NCBI RefSeq assembly: GCF_905163445.1
Contig: NC_053197.1
Coordinates: 7,378,001-7,442,000 of the forward strand
Reading direction: 5' to 3'
From: Pararge aegeria
Taxonomy: Eukaryota > Arthropoda > Insecta > Lepidoptera > Nymphalidae
Length of the DNA stretch: 64,000 nucleotides
The first letter of the stretch is position 1, and each line of letters begins with the position of its first letter. Under the pieces are notes generated by a model, which was not told the origin of the DNA, ran no database searches, and saw nothing but the letters and a program-made list of their open reading frames with translations. Of the stretch, positions 1-11,150 are shown in pieces. The translations under genes and the position numbers were made by a program.

Positions 1-1831
1 ACATAGCGTTGAGCGCTATTATGTATTACAGTTAGTAATTACAAATTTCACCAGAGACGCGCAACTACGTTTGCGAATGTGGAATGAATGAGCGACTAGC
101 GAGTGAGCCGAGTCGACCCCGGAGTAAGAATTACGGATCTCCGCGGGGGTACAGGGGAGGGGTATGACGTATTCAGATGCGCAGTCGTGCCGGGCTGTAT
201 ACAAACAATCCGATGGACGTAAATAAACACAAGACCGACCCGACACGCCTGTAATGTGAACGGTCTTATCTTTGTGTTAGTGGTTCAACCCGTCGGTCCA
301 CTTGTCTGTCGCGCATGGGAAGTGGAAAAATCTTTGCTCGTACTCCTCGAGTGTGAATACTTGCTGGGTAAACTCGTAATTTATCATTATCATCTAAATG
401 TAATTTGTAATTCGGTCAGGGCTGAATACAATAGTATCTGACCTACCTATAAGGATTTATAATAAGTTATCCATGTTTTCTTACGTAACTGAAGCTATCG
501 GAATCTTTATTTTCTCACACATTTTTAACATCAAGATTAATCTAAATTAATTATTACTAAGTATTATAATGTTAAAAAGCATGATTATCGTAGCATGATA
601 CGATACTTTTGAGCAAAGGTTTATAAAATTTAATATAAGCATGATTTTTTCTAAATATGTTTTCAAACTTATTTAGAGAAAGTAGTAATAATGATTTACG
701 AAAACATTTGCTTAAAACAAACCGCTACTAATACCTATATATTATCCAGGAAATACTTTTTTGTCTGGCAAATGGCAAGGTTATAAATTATGGTAATTAA
801 GAATTATAAAACTTTCTTTCGCCTACTTGTCAATTAAAACAAAATATAATACCGAATTGTGACGTAAAATAATATTATTAATACTTATTTTACACATAGG
901 AGACTGTTTACACACCTGCGTAGATTTATTATTCGTATCAGAAAAGTCTCACGCAACTTATGCGTGGCGCTGTAATTTAGGCCGTACGTCGTTGATGTTA
1001 CTGTCTACAATAAGTATTTTCATGAAGTTAGTGAGTCAGTATTTGTAACCATGTTTGTATGTACTAGTGAGCTTGCTTTTTCGCTGAACCAAAACTAAAA
1101 ACGGACATTGCCCTCGGTTTTTATGCGGTTTTTTTCCTCGTGATATTATCCAGTTCGTTGTTACTCTCGGGTAGTTAACAGACTGGTGTTTTAAAAAAGC
1201 AACTTATTTTAAATTATAGTTCTACACACCGTTCAATACAAAGATCTTTTAATATTTGCGCATTTTTAAAACGAACCTTACGCTTTCAACATATTAAATA
1301 TAGGTAGTTAAATATAGTTTATTAAGCCTTTTTGATACTTCAAATCCATCTTCATCGTCATTTTGGTGCTCAGCTCGCATCTACTACTGTACATTGACCT
1401 TTCTTACTAACGTTTACCTGTCCCTGACCTCAGCCTTCCTCACACAGGCAGTTCCCGCTAACCTCTTTATATATCTTCGGTCTATCTTGCTGGAAATCAT
1501 CCCAAACTAATAAAATTACTGCTGGTATGTCCACACCATATGACTGATATAATGCACTGTTGATCTATATTGTAACCCACTACGAATCATGGCATATATA
1601 TACTTGAAATATACATGAAATTTTTGAATGTACCTAGTTCGAAAACAAACAACAATATTAGTGTAAAGTGATTACGGGAAACGTAAAACAATGACTCAGT
1701 ACCAAGCTGAATAATACTTATAGTAAAAGGAAATAAACAAAGTTATCAGCAAGAATATGTAAAATAACAGACGATAAGTATAATTACTCACTGAAAATCA
1801 CGATGTTACATTTACAAGCTATATATATATA
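1..1831. other. Intergenic; GC-rich left edge, otherwise AT-rich
   Basis: The first ~380 bases are clearly richer in G, C and CpG than the AT-rich DNA that follows. They carry two short open frames (19-246 on - and 256-441 on +) that resemble nothing I know. This could be a 5' exon or promoter of a gene lying left of the window, or an old repeat; the sequence does not decide. From ~400 to 1831 I see only AT-rich sequence without recognisable coding or repeat signatures. Confidence 0.4.
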
Positions 1832-2039
1832 TTAGAATGTTTTTAGATTATATATTATATTTAAAATGCCAGGCAAGAATGAATAGTTTATTACAGGTTT
1901 TAAGTCATCAAGTCCATTTCCATCTTTCCAGGATTGAAAAAAAAATACCTCAAAAAAATCTTTACCTGAAGTATTCTCGATGTTCTTATGAACTTTATTA
2001 GCAATTCGCTGACAAATCAACACGCAAAGAAACGTACAA

Positions 2040-2400
2040 AACAACCAACCAATTGACGTCCTCTGCTGGACGTAGGTCTTTTGTAGGGAGTTCCACAATA
2101 CACGGTCCTGGGCCGCTTGCCTCCAGCGGCTCCCAGCTACTCGCCTGATATCATCTGTCCACCTCGTTAGGGGCCGACCTACGTTGCGTTTACTGGTGCG
2201 GGGTCGCCATTCCAGCACCTTAAGACCCCAACGTCCATCGGTTCTCCGAGCTATGTGCTCCGCCCATTGCCACTTCAGCTTTGCGACTAGCTGAGCAATG
2301 TCGGTAACTCAAGTTCTTCTACGGATCTCCTCATTTCTGATTTGATCACGTAGAGATACTCCTAACATAGCTCTCTCCATCACCCGCTGATTGAAAATCG
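2040..2400 (-). pseudogene. RTE-type LINE fragment (ORF2 C-terminus)
   Basis: Read on the - strand this encodes the typical C-terminal tail of insect endonuclease/reverse-transcriptase elements of the RTE type: an EIRRRT-like stretch, AHIARRTDGRWG, then LEWRPRT, VGRP-TRWTDDI and QAAQDR-WNSLQKTYVQQ. The open frame 1832-2218 starts inside it and runs on into unrelated DNA. The upstream part is in a different frame, so the copy is dead. Sister fragments lie at 43440-43770 (+) and 62465-62700 (-). Confidence 0.8.
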
Positions 2401-4270
2401 GCATGTACGAAAATGGGACCAAGATAATAGCTTCGTGCTTCGTAAATCAAACTCTCTCTCTGTCTCTCTCGTCTCTCTGACAACAGAATCTTATCCTCCA
2501 GAACATAAAAAAAAATAGAAGAAATAGTTAGTATTTATTAATACCTGCACTAAACGATAATTTCCGTGGGGTGCACGACTAATGCAAGGAATTAATGCTA
2601 AGATGAACTGCTGTGATAGAGGATAAATGCGTATGTTCTTTTACATGTCAAAGGCTACATGCATGCCAAATTTCATCCAAATCCGTTAAGCCGTTTTTGC
2701 GTGTTTGACAAACATCCTCACTTTATAATATCAGTAGGATAGTAGGATAGTAGGATTATATCTTTAACTATTCGTTCAAATTATATGCGGTTAAAAGGAA
2801 AAGTCTTTTGTTTTAATACTTTAAGATTGTATGTTTACTTATTTTGGTAAGAATTCATAATTTTTGATACTATGAGCAATAATCTTGACCTAAAGATTTA
2901 ATACATTTTTTTATATAAAAAAATACTTGTTGTTACTTATTTATAAATGTTAAGTTTTTGTAGACATTATTAAGCTCTATAACTTTTTTGTAAGTGTTAA
3001 GGCATCTTTCGTAAGAAGCGTTTTCTTTCGGTCGTTTTTTCTCCAACTCACTTTACAAATCTGACTACCACGAAAACTTATTTAAAATTTAGGATTAATA
3101 TTTATTGTATAGAAATCAAAAATAATGTGGCTTTATATTGGAGAAGAAATTTTCAGAATCCGGTTCAGTGGATCCATAGATTACCCCCGACAATGTCACG
3201 ATTCACAAATTCTCTATATAATATTATTAGTACATTAGTACCTATAACTTTTCATATATTAAGTAAATATATAGATGTATCTTAAAACTACGGACATAAA
3301 CAGTAGGTATCGTGTTATAATAATCTTATAATATTTATATTGTATACATCATCAATTTTTATCTCTTCGCCAAAATGAGAAAATATTATACCTCGAACTT
3401 TGTAATTATTTCCTCGCAGTAGATTTAAGTCATTGACTTCTGAACAGCGCGACCGTTGCAGGAGCACATGTTTTTGTATCGACTGCAAAAAGTATAAATA
3501 CGACAAGTGAATAAACTTTGCGTTCAATAACAATCACATCTACTTTGCAGATAACTACAGTTTACTTTACCCTGAGCGTTTGTATAATATGAGTTTAGTT
3601 TCTAAAAAAGCATTTACGAGTTTATAAATAGATATAAAAAATGAAGTTAACCTAAGCTGTTGATATTATCAACATCATGTATTATAAAGAGTTGTTAAAT
3701 TAGATCAGTTTAAAATATAAAGCAGTCTAAACATATCTCATATTTAAATCACGATTAAATACGAAACTTCCGCGTTTTTGACCTTCAAGAGAAAAGTTAA
3801 ATCAACGTTTTTAAAACTCTTCTGAACACGTGTAAATTTTTCGCGAACATTTATTTTCGTGCTACATAAGCCATCTAGCGGCAAGTAGGGTCCCTATCAG
3901 TGCAATTCGAATCGTCCTAAAATCGAACTTATTAATTTAATTTTGGTAAAAAGATTAGTTATAAAATTTATTAAAAGTAAATTGACATTGTAAATGCCTA
4001 CGTTACATGTATTAAATTGGAATAAACTGTTAGTTTATTGAAATGGTTTGTTATGATGTTTGTAAGTGCAACTAGGTCATGACTGCATCTATGAATGTAA
4101 GTAAACATACGGTGGAAATAAATACGTAGAGGTCGTACAAAAGTATGTCACCTAAATGTAGCTATCTCCGCAAAACAAGGTAGGTAAACACGAGTATTTA
4201 TTATAGATTATGGGTTCTATATACTTACCTAACCTAGTGGTTAGATGTAAGGGTACCTACCTGCATGCGA
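2400..4270. other. Intergenic, AT-rich, with one LINE/Helitron tail
   Basis: A short CT-rich run lies near 2450-2480. About 2630-2760 looks like the tail of a common lepidopteran retroelement: a stretch reading 'aaatttcatccaaatccgtt' followed by a short direct repeat of 'aggatagt'. The remainder shows no coding potential or recognised element. Confidence 0.4.
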
Positions 4271-4274
4271 AAAA

Positions 4275-4405
4275 TATTGAGGAAAAATATATTAAGGTAA
4301 GCGAGCGATAAAGCCGCCTGTTGTGTTCTACTTATTTCTTTATGTTTCTGTTTTTTTAATATTTTGTATCTGTTAATGCTGTGGTATACAAATAAAGAGT
4401 TTAAT
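4275..4405 (+). repeat. LINE 3'-end fragment (gcgataa-gccgcc type)
   Basis: The core 'gcgataaagccgcctgt' followed by a T-rich tract and a terminal 'aataaag' matches the layout of two other segments in this window (16745-16885 and 44590-44705, both with 'ggcagagatcgct...gataagg'). The shared core and the polyA-signal-like end suggest one non-LTR retrotransposon 3' untranslated end. The family name is not certain. Confidence 0.5.
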
Positions 4406-5149
4406 ACTAATAACAATAATAAGATAAAACTTGAAATAGGTAGGTATTTATTAAGGCTATTCATGTATTTACAATCGATATCGAAATCGATAAGTATATA
4501 TTAGTATAAGTTGTCAAATAGTTTTTCTAAAATGAAACGAGCAAACTTTAAATAAAAATTGTGCTTGAAAAAATTCCCATTAATCAATGCAATGGCAGAC
4601 AAAGGGATGGGAACAGGGGAACTACAAATCTCGTGAAGTCCTTATAACCAAGATCCAAAAATGTTCAAAATATTGTGTTTGGTAGTATAGGGAAGGTTTT
4701 GAATACACACAAGGCAGTTTGAAGTTACATGCAATCTGTGTATGCAAAACGGACACGCTGAAATACTTTTTCTTATTTAAACTAGGCCAACCTTTTAGAC
4801 TATGTTAAGAAGTCAAAGTCAGCCAATTGGTTGCGACTGTTTAGTCGGTTTAAGTATTTTGTTTTTATTCTTATAAAATGTTTACTTCCGCAATCCAGAT
4901 ATTTCTGAGCACACCGAAAATCTGAAAGACAAAGATTTGCAGCCCCTGACGGGCGACGGGCAAAGTCCGAAACTGGTTCAATGGACAAAACATTTTGCAG
5001 CATAATGTAGAGCAAACGTAAAGTCTACGGGATATGTGAAGCGGTAGGTGCTTTAACAAAAAGTTCGTCCATTAGACACAAGAGGGGGCTACTGTGTTCT
5101 TTCAGAGCGGAACATACGTGTTGACCGTTAGACGATGCAACTAATGTTA

Positions 5150-5310
5150 ACAAAAATTTCAAATTCATTTATATGAAGTAGGCCTAGTTTATAAGCACTT
5201 TTGACTTTGAAACATCAAGTCAGTCTGTTTGTAGTGACTGTATCTCCGGTCCGGAAGGCAGATTCTACCCAGAAGAGCCGGGAGATTGCTCTTTTGTAAC
5301 AGTATTTTAC
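5150..5310 (-). repeat. CR1-type LINE 3' tail, minus orientation
   Basis: The reverse complement reads like the last ~150 bases of the CR1-type element at 6383-9042: a GAGCAA...TAGAATCTGCCTTCCG block, then CACTACAAACAGACTGACTTG, an AAAGTGCTTATAA block, AGGCCTACTT and an ATGAATTTGAA end. It is a severely 5'-truncated copy. Other tails of the same family are at 19670-19850 and 55080-55245. Confidence 0.75.
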
Positions 5311-5744
5311 AGTTCCTAATCTACAAATACAATATCAGCTTATACTTAATATATGATGAATCATAGTCAATTATCTTAATATCAGCAAGGAAATATTTTT
5401 TTTCCACCCTGAGTTAGGGTGACTCGCAAATATAAAAAATGAAACACAAATCTACCTAGTAATTAATGATCATTGATATAATATAATTAAAGTCGTTGCT
5501 TTAAATTAAGTTAAACTATTAAACCGCAATCATTTTAATTTACATATAAATAATAACAAGCTTGTATTTCTTTTCAGCAAAAATGATCCGGAATCCTTAA
5601 AAAACTATGCTAGTAAAAGATCAGTCTAGTTGTACTTACGAAGGTAGCTATAGCATATCCACGAGGTTAGGAAGGCCAGCGTGGAGATTATAGGAATATG
5701 GCGTTGTCCATCCGTGTCGTCGCCTAATAAGAGGTTACTTTTTT

Positions 5745-5965
5745 TTTATACTGCATCGATAGACCTCGACTGCGATTTTACCTGGTCGTAAGTGATGCAT
5801 CATCGCATCGGTCTAAGATGGTAGCGGGCAGTTTAAAGGCTTAGCGGGCGGGAGGGTAAGGCAGTTTAAACACATACTGACTTACAAGTTACCCCTCATC
5901 GGTTTCTACACGAATTCGTCCTGAAACGCTAAATCGGCGGCAGTATTACCTAGTTACGCCTCGCC
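5745..5965 (-). repeat. tRNA-derived SINE, family A, minus copy
   Basis: This is one of several copies of a very common lepidopteran SINE. In its own orientation it contains 'gctagttaccaccctaccg', a 'cgccaagcgatttagcgtt' block, and a tail reading 'ccatcttagactgcatcatc' then 'ggtgagattgcagtc'. Here these blocks appear on the - strand and are diverged. Related copies lie at 10960-11150, 12235-12350, 13003-13310, 18965-19190, 44265-44400 and 63944-64000. Confidence 0.65.
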
Positions 5966-6209
5966 CTCAAGACATAAACACATGAGCCACCCTTAGGCCG
6001 ACTCTCAGACTTTTAGCAAAGCTTTCCGCAGAGCTAGCTGTCAATCTTACTAATGCAAAATGCTGCCAAATTCACTAACTTTTCCAACAAGTTGTCATTT
6101 GTCAACTATGTCTTCATACAAAACGCATAATTTGCTTGAGAGAGTTGCCAACTCCTTAGTTCTTTTGTATGGTGATAAAAGGTGGCCTCCGCTTGCAACT
6201 GTTGAAAAA

Positions 6210-6253
6210 GTTAGTAAATCCGACTCCTCCGTGCAGGAGTCGGATTTAATAAC
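6210..6253. repeat. Short foldback (18 of 19 bp stem, 6-nt loop)
   Basis: Positions 6210-6228 and 6235-6253 are inverted complements with one mismatch around the loop ccgtgc. The core is a perfect 14-bp TAAATCCGACTCCT arm. It sits immediately before the ATC-rich tail of the neighbouring minus-strand SINE. Confidence 0.8.
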
Positions 6254-6257
6254 TTAA

Positions 6258-6382
6258 TCATCATCATCATCAATAACCCATTAATGGCACACTAAAGGAC
6301 ACGGATCGCCTCTCAGAATGCGAAGGTAAAACAGTAGTCCACAACGCTGGTCAAGTGCGAAATGATAGACTTCAGTTTTCGA
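6258..6382 (-). repeat. SINE family B (GAT-tailed), 3' half, split by a LINE
   Basis: The - strand reads the 3' half of a GAT-tailed SINE: the CACTTGACCAGCGTTGTGG block, then CATTCTGAGAGG, CCTTTAGTGTGCCATTAATGG and a (GAT)n tail. Its 5' half lies at 9043-9213 on the same strand, so the CR1-type LINE at 6383-9042 is inserted into it. Compared with the separate + strand copy at 10002-10215, this half is identical base for base over about 120 positions. Confidence 0.85.
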
Positions 6383-6389
6383 ACGTTCA

Positions 6390-6752
6390 ATGTTCAATGT
6401 TGATATCTTATTACAAAATACTACTACGACTAGGTTGTTAAACTTATTTAAATGCTTTAATTTGAATAATGCTTTCGATGAACCTACTAGAATCACAGCA
6501 ACTTCAGCATCTTGTTTAGATAATATTTTTTTTAACTGTGATATCTTAGGTAAATCGATATTAAACAATTTAAGGTCAGATCATTGTGGCCAACAAATTA
6601 CTGTTGTTGGTACAAATAGAAATAAACATATTGTTAAGTACAGGCCGATAACTTACAGCGATTTGAAGGTGAAATATCAGCCAAAATTCCTGCTCTCTTT
6701 TTTGAAAACTGTCATCCCGACAATCTTTATCGTACGCTTTTCAATGAAATAG
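6390..6752 (+). pseudogene. LINE endonuclease domain remnant
   Basis: A 120-codon open stretch encodes the C-terminal part of an APE-type endonuclease: a run ending EPTRI (familiar in this domain as the 'DEPTR' region), SCLDNIF and then SDH, the conserved Asp-His pair. After about codon 85 the frame is lost and the remaining residues are out-of-frame. Downstream segments such as the WMTIGIYKSRDKLYELY stretch near 6835-6885 belong to the linker between endonuclease and reverse transcriptase but are broken by frameshifts. Start 6390 is simply the first Met in the truncated copy. Confidence 0.7.
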
Positions 6753-7105
6753 AAAGTGCATTTAATAAAGTATTTAATTTTAAATATGTATTTATTTATT
6801 ATTATAGATTCTAATAAAAAAATGAGGTTTAGTGATTGGATGACTATAGGCATTTACAAAAGCAGGGATAAGTTGTATGAGCTATATGATGAAAACAATA
6901 CAATCAGACTCCAACTTTCCTTGAATATGTAAAAAGTTACTCCAAAACATTTAAAAATGTTTGTAGACAAGCTAAGTCGCTATACATTAAAGATCGGATA
7001 GTAAAATCTGAAAACAAAATACAAACAACCTGGAAAATTGTTAATAATGAATCTGGGAAAACTAAATCTCGAGACGGAAATTTTGAATTAATTATTAATA
7101 ATAAT

Positions 7106-8173
7106 ATGGTAACTACTGATACAGAAGTTGCTAGTACTTTTGTAAACTTTTTTCAGAATGTTCCTATTTTGTTAACAGATTCACTAAATTCCTCACCTAC
7201 TGCAGCTCAGAATTTATTAAGAGGCAACATTAATGAGTGCAAAGTTTTATTTCATTTCAAACATATAGATGCATCGGATATCAGTAAAAACTTCAAGTTG
7301 TTAAAATTAAAGAAAACAGGTGATATATGGGGAATGTCGGTAAAGGTAATATCTCAAATTATTGACGTCATTGCTCCTCTTTTAGCCATAATTTTCAATG
7401 AATGTGTTAATTTAGGTACTTTCCCGAACCTAATGAAACATAGTAAACTCATTCCTCTATTTAAATCTGGTAATAAAAATGATATAAACAATTACAGACC
7501 TATCTCAATCTTACCAGCTCTTAGTAAGATATTTGAAAAAATTATATTAATTCAACTCTTATATCATTTTAATGTAAATAACTTACCTTACCCTGAGCAG
7601 TATGGCTTCACTAAAGGTCGTAGCACAACGGACGCAGGCGCTAAACTTATAAAACATGTTTATGATGCCTGGGAATGTTCACAGAACGCCATGGGTGTTT
7701 TTTGTAATCTATCTAAAGCTTACGATTGTGTTGATCATAAAACCTTGCTTCTTAAGCTAAGCCACTATGGTATCCAAAACGTTGCACTAAATTTGGTTGC
7801 CTCTTATCTCAGCAATAGAACCCAAAGAGTTTGCATAAATGATGCAAAGTCTCAGGGTTCAAATACCTCAATGGGTGTCCCACAAGGCTCGATTTTGGGT
7901 CCTTTTCTATTTTTAGTGTATATAAATGATCTACCGTACCATGTCAGTGGAACATGCGACATTGTATTGTTTGCAGATGATACATCTCTAATTTTTAAGA
8001 CTGATAGGAGTAAAGATAACTCTGACGAAGTAAACCGTGTTATGTCGCATGTGTCGCACTGGTTTACAGTTAACAACTTACTTTTAAATGCAAAAAAAAC
8101 AAAGTGTGTCGAATTTATCTTACCAAATGTAAAGAAAATTGATAAAAATATAATGATAAATGGTGAACACTAA
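7106..8173 (+). pseudogene. LINE reverse transcriptase (main domain)
   Basis: 355 residues, open throughout, covering fingers and palm of a non-LTR reverse transcriptase. Visible motifs in order: NYRPISILPALSKIFEKI (residues ~130-148), GFTKGRSTTDA, the first catalytic Asp in LSKAYDCVDH, YLSNRTQRV, GVPQGSILGPFLFLVYIND and the catalytic FADDT box. The usual D before LSKAYD is N here. The frame ends at 8173 only because one base appears to be missing near 8170, after which the protein continues in another frame at 8203-8841. The domain is therefore nearly intact but interrupted. Confidence 0.85.
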
Positions 8174-8202
8174 AAATAGAGACTTCCACAGTTTTTCTAG
8201 GC

Positions 8203-8841
8203 GTGACCTTGGATAATAAGCTACAGTGGGGTGCCCATATAGATTCACTAGCGGGTAAACTAAGCTCGGCTGCCTACGCAGTCAGAAAAATTAGACAGAT
8301 TACTGACGTTGAAATAGCTAGGCTAGTTTATTTTGCGTACTTTCATAGTGTTATATCCTATGGAATCTTGTTATGGGGTAAAGCAGCTGATATCGAAACT
8401 ATATTTATATTGCAGAAAAGAGCTGTACGGTCAATATATAAACTTAAATCACGCGAATCCCTCCGTGAGAAGTTTAAAGAAATAGGCATACTTACTGTAG
8501 CTTCACAATATATTTATAACAATATAGTATTTGTAAGACAACATATTAGTCTTTATAAACAAAAAGTGGACATAAACAGTCGACTTACAAGAAATGGTCA
8601 TAAATTAGTGTCATCTGCATATCGTCTGCGTAAGGTACAGGGATCATTTGTGGGATTGAGTATACGCTTTTATAATATGATTCCTAAGGTGATTTTGGAC
8701 CTGCCAATGCACAAGTTTAAAGAATTTGTTAAAACACATTTATTACAGCGAGGTTACTATACAATTGATGAATTTTTTAATGAAAAAGGTTGCTTGGAAG
8801 CATCCGGCTCCGCTTTCAGCTCTCACAAGATAGAAAAATGA
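8203..8841 (+). pseudogene. LINE reverse transcriptase C-terminal part
   Basis: This 212-residue frame continues the previous one after the single-base disruption: FLGVTLD-KLQWGAHID, then the H...Y.ILLWG region, the LQKRAVRSIY block and a C-terminal thumb-like part with FYNMIPK. These motifs are standard after the FADD domain in CR1/jockey-group elements. The stop at 8839-8841 is followed by ~200 bases of 3' untranslated sequence shared with other tails in this window. Confidence 0.8.
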
Positions 8842-9042
8842 ATGTTAAAATGCAAAATGTAAATTGTTGATGTTGGAAAAGAGCAACTGCTGAGTTTCTT
8901 GCCGGCTTCTTCTCGGTAGAATCTGCCTTCCGAACCGGTGGTAGAATCACTACAAACAGACAGACTTGACGTTTCAAAAGTGCTTATATTAGGCCTACTT
9001 GAAATAAATGAATTTTGAATTTTGAATTTGAATTTTGAACAC

Positions 9043-9213
9043 TATTTAGAAATCTCAGGGCCACACATCTCACGAGTTTTTCCATCACCGTTAAAGCAAG
9101 TGACATTTAATTGCTTAAATTAAAAAAGCACATAACACAGAAAAGTAAGAAGTGCATGCCGGGACCGAACTCGGTCCTACAGAAAGGAAAACCGAAGCCT
9201 TACCCAATAGGCT
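9043..9213 (-). repeat. SINE family B, 5' half (tRNA-related head), split by a LINE
   Basis: On the - strand this gives the head of the GAT-tailed SINE: a tRNA-like region with a weak B box (gaccgagttcggtcccgg), then GTTATGTGC, AAGCAATTAAATGTCACTTG and CTTTAACGGTGATGG. It joins directly to 6258-6382 once the LINE is removed. Confidence 0.8.
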
Positions 9214-10001
9214 AAATAGGTAAGGAACATAGTGATATAACTGTCTCACAAATTGATTCCCAATACCTACGATAATGTACCTACATGACGTGTTCGAAGC
9301 ATTTTGTTATTCTAAAGCAATAGCATTAGTCACGGTGATTTTACATTTCGTTGACTAATCACCAGACGATTTTTATTTTTATTGAGGTAAATTTAATTAA
9401 ATGGCCGATTTGTCAAAACTTTGTGAAACTGCTTTGGGGCCTAAGCCCCAATCTATAAAAACAGGAAAAAAAGTGTTTAAACTGATAAGGAAAATTATTT
9501 ATTACATTACAATTAAAGTAGTTTACACATTGATATGATATAAGTATCTAGTTGAGTTGACATAATATATTCTCTTAATTTTAATCTTAGACTTAACGGT
9601 ACGAACGTTAGAAAACTCAGCCATAAATAAATTAATACGCAAAAAAGAGCAAACTTCGTTTTCTTTTTGTCCCCGAAATATTAAACCAATTTAAACGCAT
9701 CGCGTCATGCATGTATTTGTTATAAATAAGAATAAACAATTTATTTACGCTGCCAGCATCGTAGGCACGCTCGCTGCACTGGTTTCGAAGAAGTTTTATA
9801 TTTTATTTATTTTTATTTACCCACATCAGTTATTTTAGGTTATTTTTAAATATAAATATACATTCTTTGCATTTTAAATACAGAACGTATTCATTTATTT
9901 GAAAAAAATAACAGCATTCATTTTCATACCGTGTGGATACCGACAAGTTCGCACTCCGAGAGTCCGAGACGCCACGCATGCGTTTTACTGGTAACCAGCG
10001 C
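9214..10001. other. Spacer between the two inverted SINE copies
   Basis: AT-rich DNA without recognised coding sequence. It separates the split minus-strand SINE from its plus-strand near-twin. No clear element could be named in it. Confidence 0.4.
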
Positions 10002-10215
10002 ATTTAAGCAATTAAATGTCACTTGCTTTAACGGTGATGGAAAAACTCGTGAGATGTGTGGCCCCGAGATTTCTAAATAGTGTTCGAAAACTGAAGTCTA
10101 TCATTTCGCACTTGACCAGCGTTGTGGACTACTGTTTTACCTTCGCATTCTGAGAGGCGATCCGTGTCCTTTAGTGTGCCATTAATGGGTTATTGATGAT
10201 GATGATGATGAAGTT
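10002..10215 (+). repeat. SINE family B, 5'-truncated plus copy
   Basis: It starts at 'atttaagcaattaaatg' and runs to a (GAT)n tail. It matches the split copy at 6258-6382/9043-9130 with one visible substitution (ggccccgag against ggccctgag) over roughly 200 positions, in opposite orientation. The tRNA-like head is missing, as in a truncated insertion. Confidence 0.85.
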
Positions 10216-10959
10216 GTCTGACCTATTACATAAGGGCTACAGTCACGAGTGAGTCGTCGCAGCAATCGATTGCACGCAGATCACAACGATCGATCGCTAT
10301 ATATCTTTTTCAACGGCACGTGGCATCACGGAAAGCTTGTGCAATTTGAATGCCCCAGTAATAAATGTTCTTTATGATGTGTAACTAGTGCTAGCAGCAT
10401 TGCTTGTACCAGTATTTTTTTTCGGATTTTGTGTAGCTGATTGACCCTAATGATTTTAACGGCGTAACGCGGGCTTGTTGGCGAGCCTCGGAATGAGGCT
10501 CTGCCAGGAAGAGTTTGAACCCTAGGGCACGACGGCGCGGCGTGAGGGCGCCTCATGTGAGACCGAACCTCGGCTCATGCGACTATTTGAGTGACAGGGT
10601 TTCGGAAGGTGATTAGTCCGAAAGCTACCGATGCGATGTCGTGGTGTGAGCCCATGTCCGGATGACGTCATAAGTCGGGGACCTCGTCTTCGCCGGCGAA
10701 GACAATGTGCAGAGATTGACTGAGTATTCTGTGTATTGTCAGTAGTAATCGGATTGTCAGGGTCGTAAACTATAGGTCTCCTCTTGTTGAGAGTGGTGGC
10801 TAAGCTTGGGTGATATGCGCCAGTAGCTCGTGCGGTAGGTCGGTAGAGTTTGCAAGACTTAAGCGAGTTTATTTGTATGGAGAAATGCGAAAGATTCCAT
10901 GCAATCATCCTCGAGGTCATTAGTTTAATACACAATGGTTAGGTAGGTATATTTTAACG
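10216..10959. other. GC-rich unassigned segment
   Basis: About 10440-10900 is GC-rich against its surroundings and holds two - strand open frames (10326-10556 and 10522-10935) with Arg/Pro/Ser/Thr-rich products that overlap in different frames. The composition suggests an old transposon, perhaps a retroelement 5' region, but no diagnostic motif is present. It is not called as a gene. Confidence 0.35.
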
Positions 10960-11150
10960 ATGCGGTTTACTTATAATTGGGAGGTTCGGGGTTTGATCCC
11001 CGGGAGGAAATTTATAATTTCTGGATTATCTCTGGTTTTACTCTTTAAGGCTGTGAGAAATTAGGTCCCACTCTCTCGACAAAGTCGTGCCGCCAAGCGA
11101 TGTCGCGCTGAAGCCGATTAGGGTATGGCCACAGAATTATGAACATACAG
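10960..11150 (+). repeat. SINE family A, plus copy
   Basis: A B-box-like 'ggggtttgatccccggg' is followed by a T-rich stretch and then 'gacaaagtcgtgccgccaag', 'cgatgtcgcgctgaagccga' and 'ttagggtatgg', the central blocks of family A. The 3' 'ccatcttagac' tail is absent, so it is 3'-truncated or decayed. Confidence 0.65.

Larger units (their letters stand above)
6383..9042 (+). mobile_element. 5'-truncated CR1/jockey-group non-LTR retrotransposon
   Basis: A ~2.66-kb LINE lies inside a SINE. It begins within the endonuclease domain (the SDH motif of that domain is visible near 6570-6590), continues through a reverse transcriptase with F-ADD-T, GVPQGSILGP and INDLP motifs, and ends in a 3' untranslated region with repeats of a TGAATTTT-like unit. 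It was classed by the order of motifs and by the CR1-style microsatellite tail; the exact clade is not certain. Bounds come from the point where the two SINE halves meet: left ...tttcgaac, right ...ttttgaac, which allow only a short target duplication of about 4 bp. The element lacks ORF1 and the front of ORF2, so it cannot move by itself. Confidence 0.85.

Noticed and set aside
1832..2218. 128-codon - strand host gene
   Set aside because: Its first ~60 codons are an RTE C-terminal fragment, and the rest is unrelated AT-rich sequence.
6210..6253. Rho-independent terminator
   Set aside because: The stem-loop looks like one, but there is no T run and the DNA is eukaryotic.
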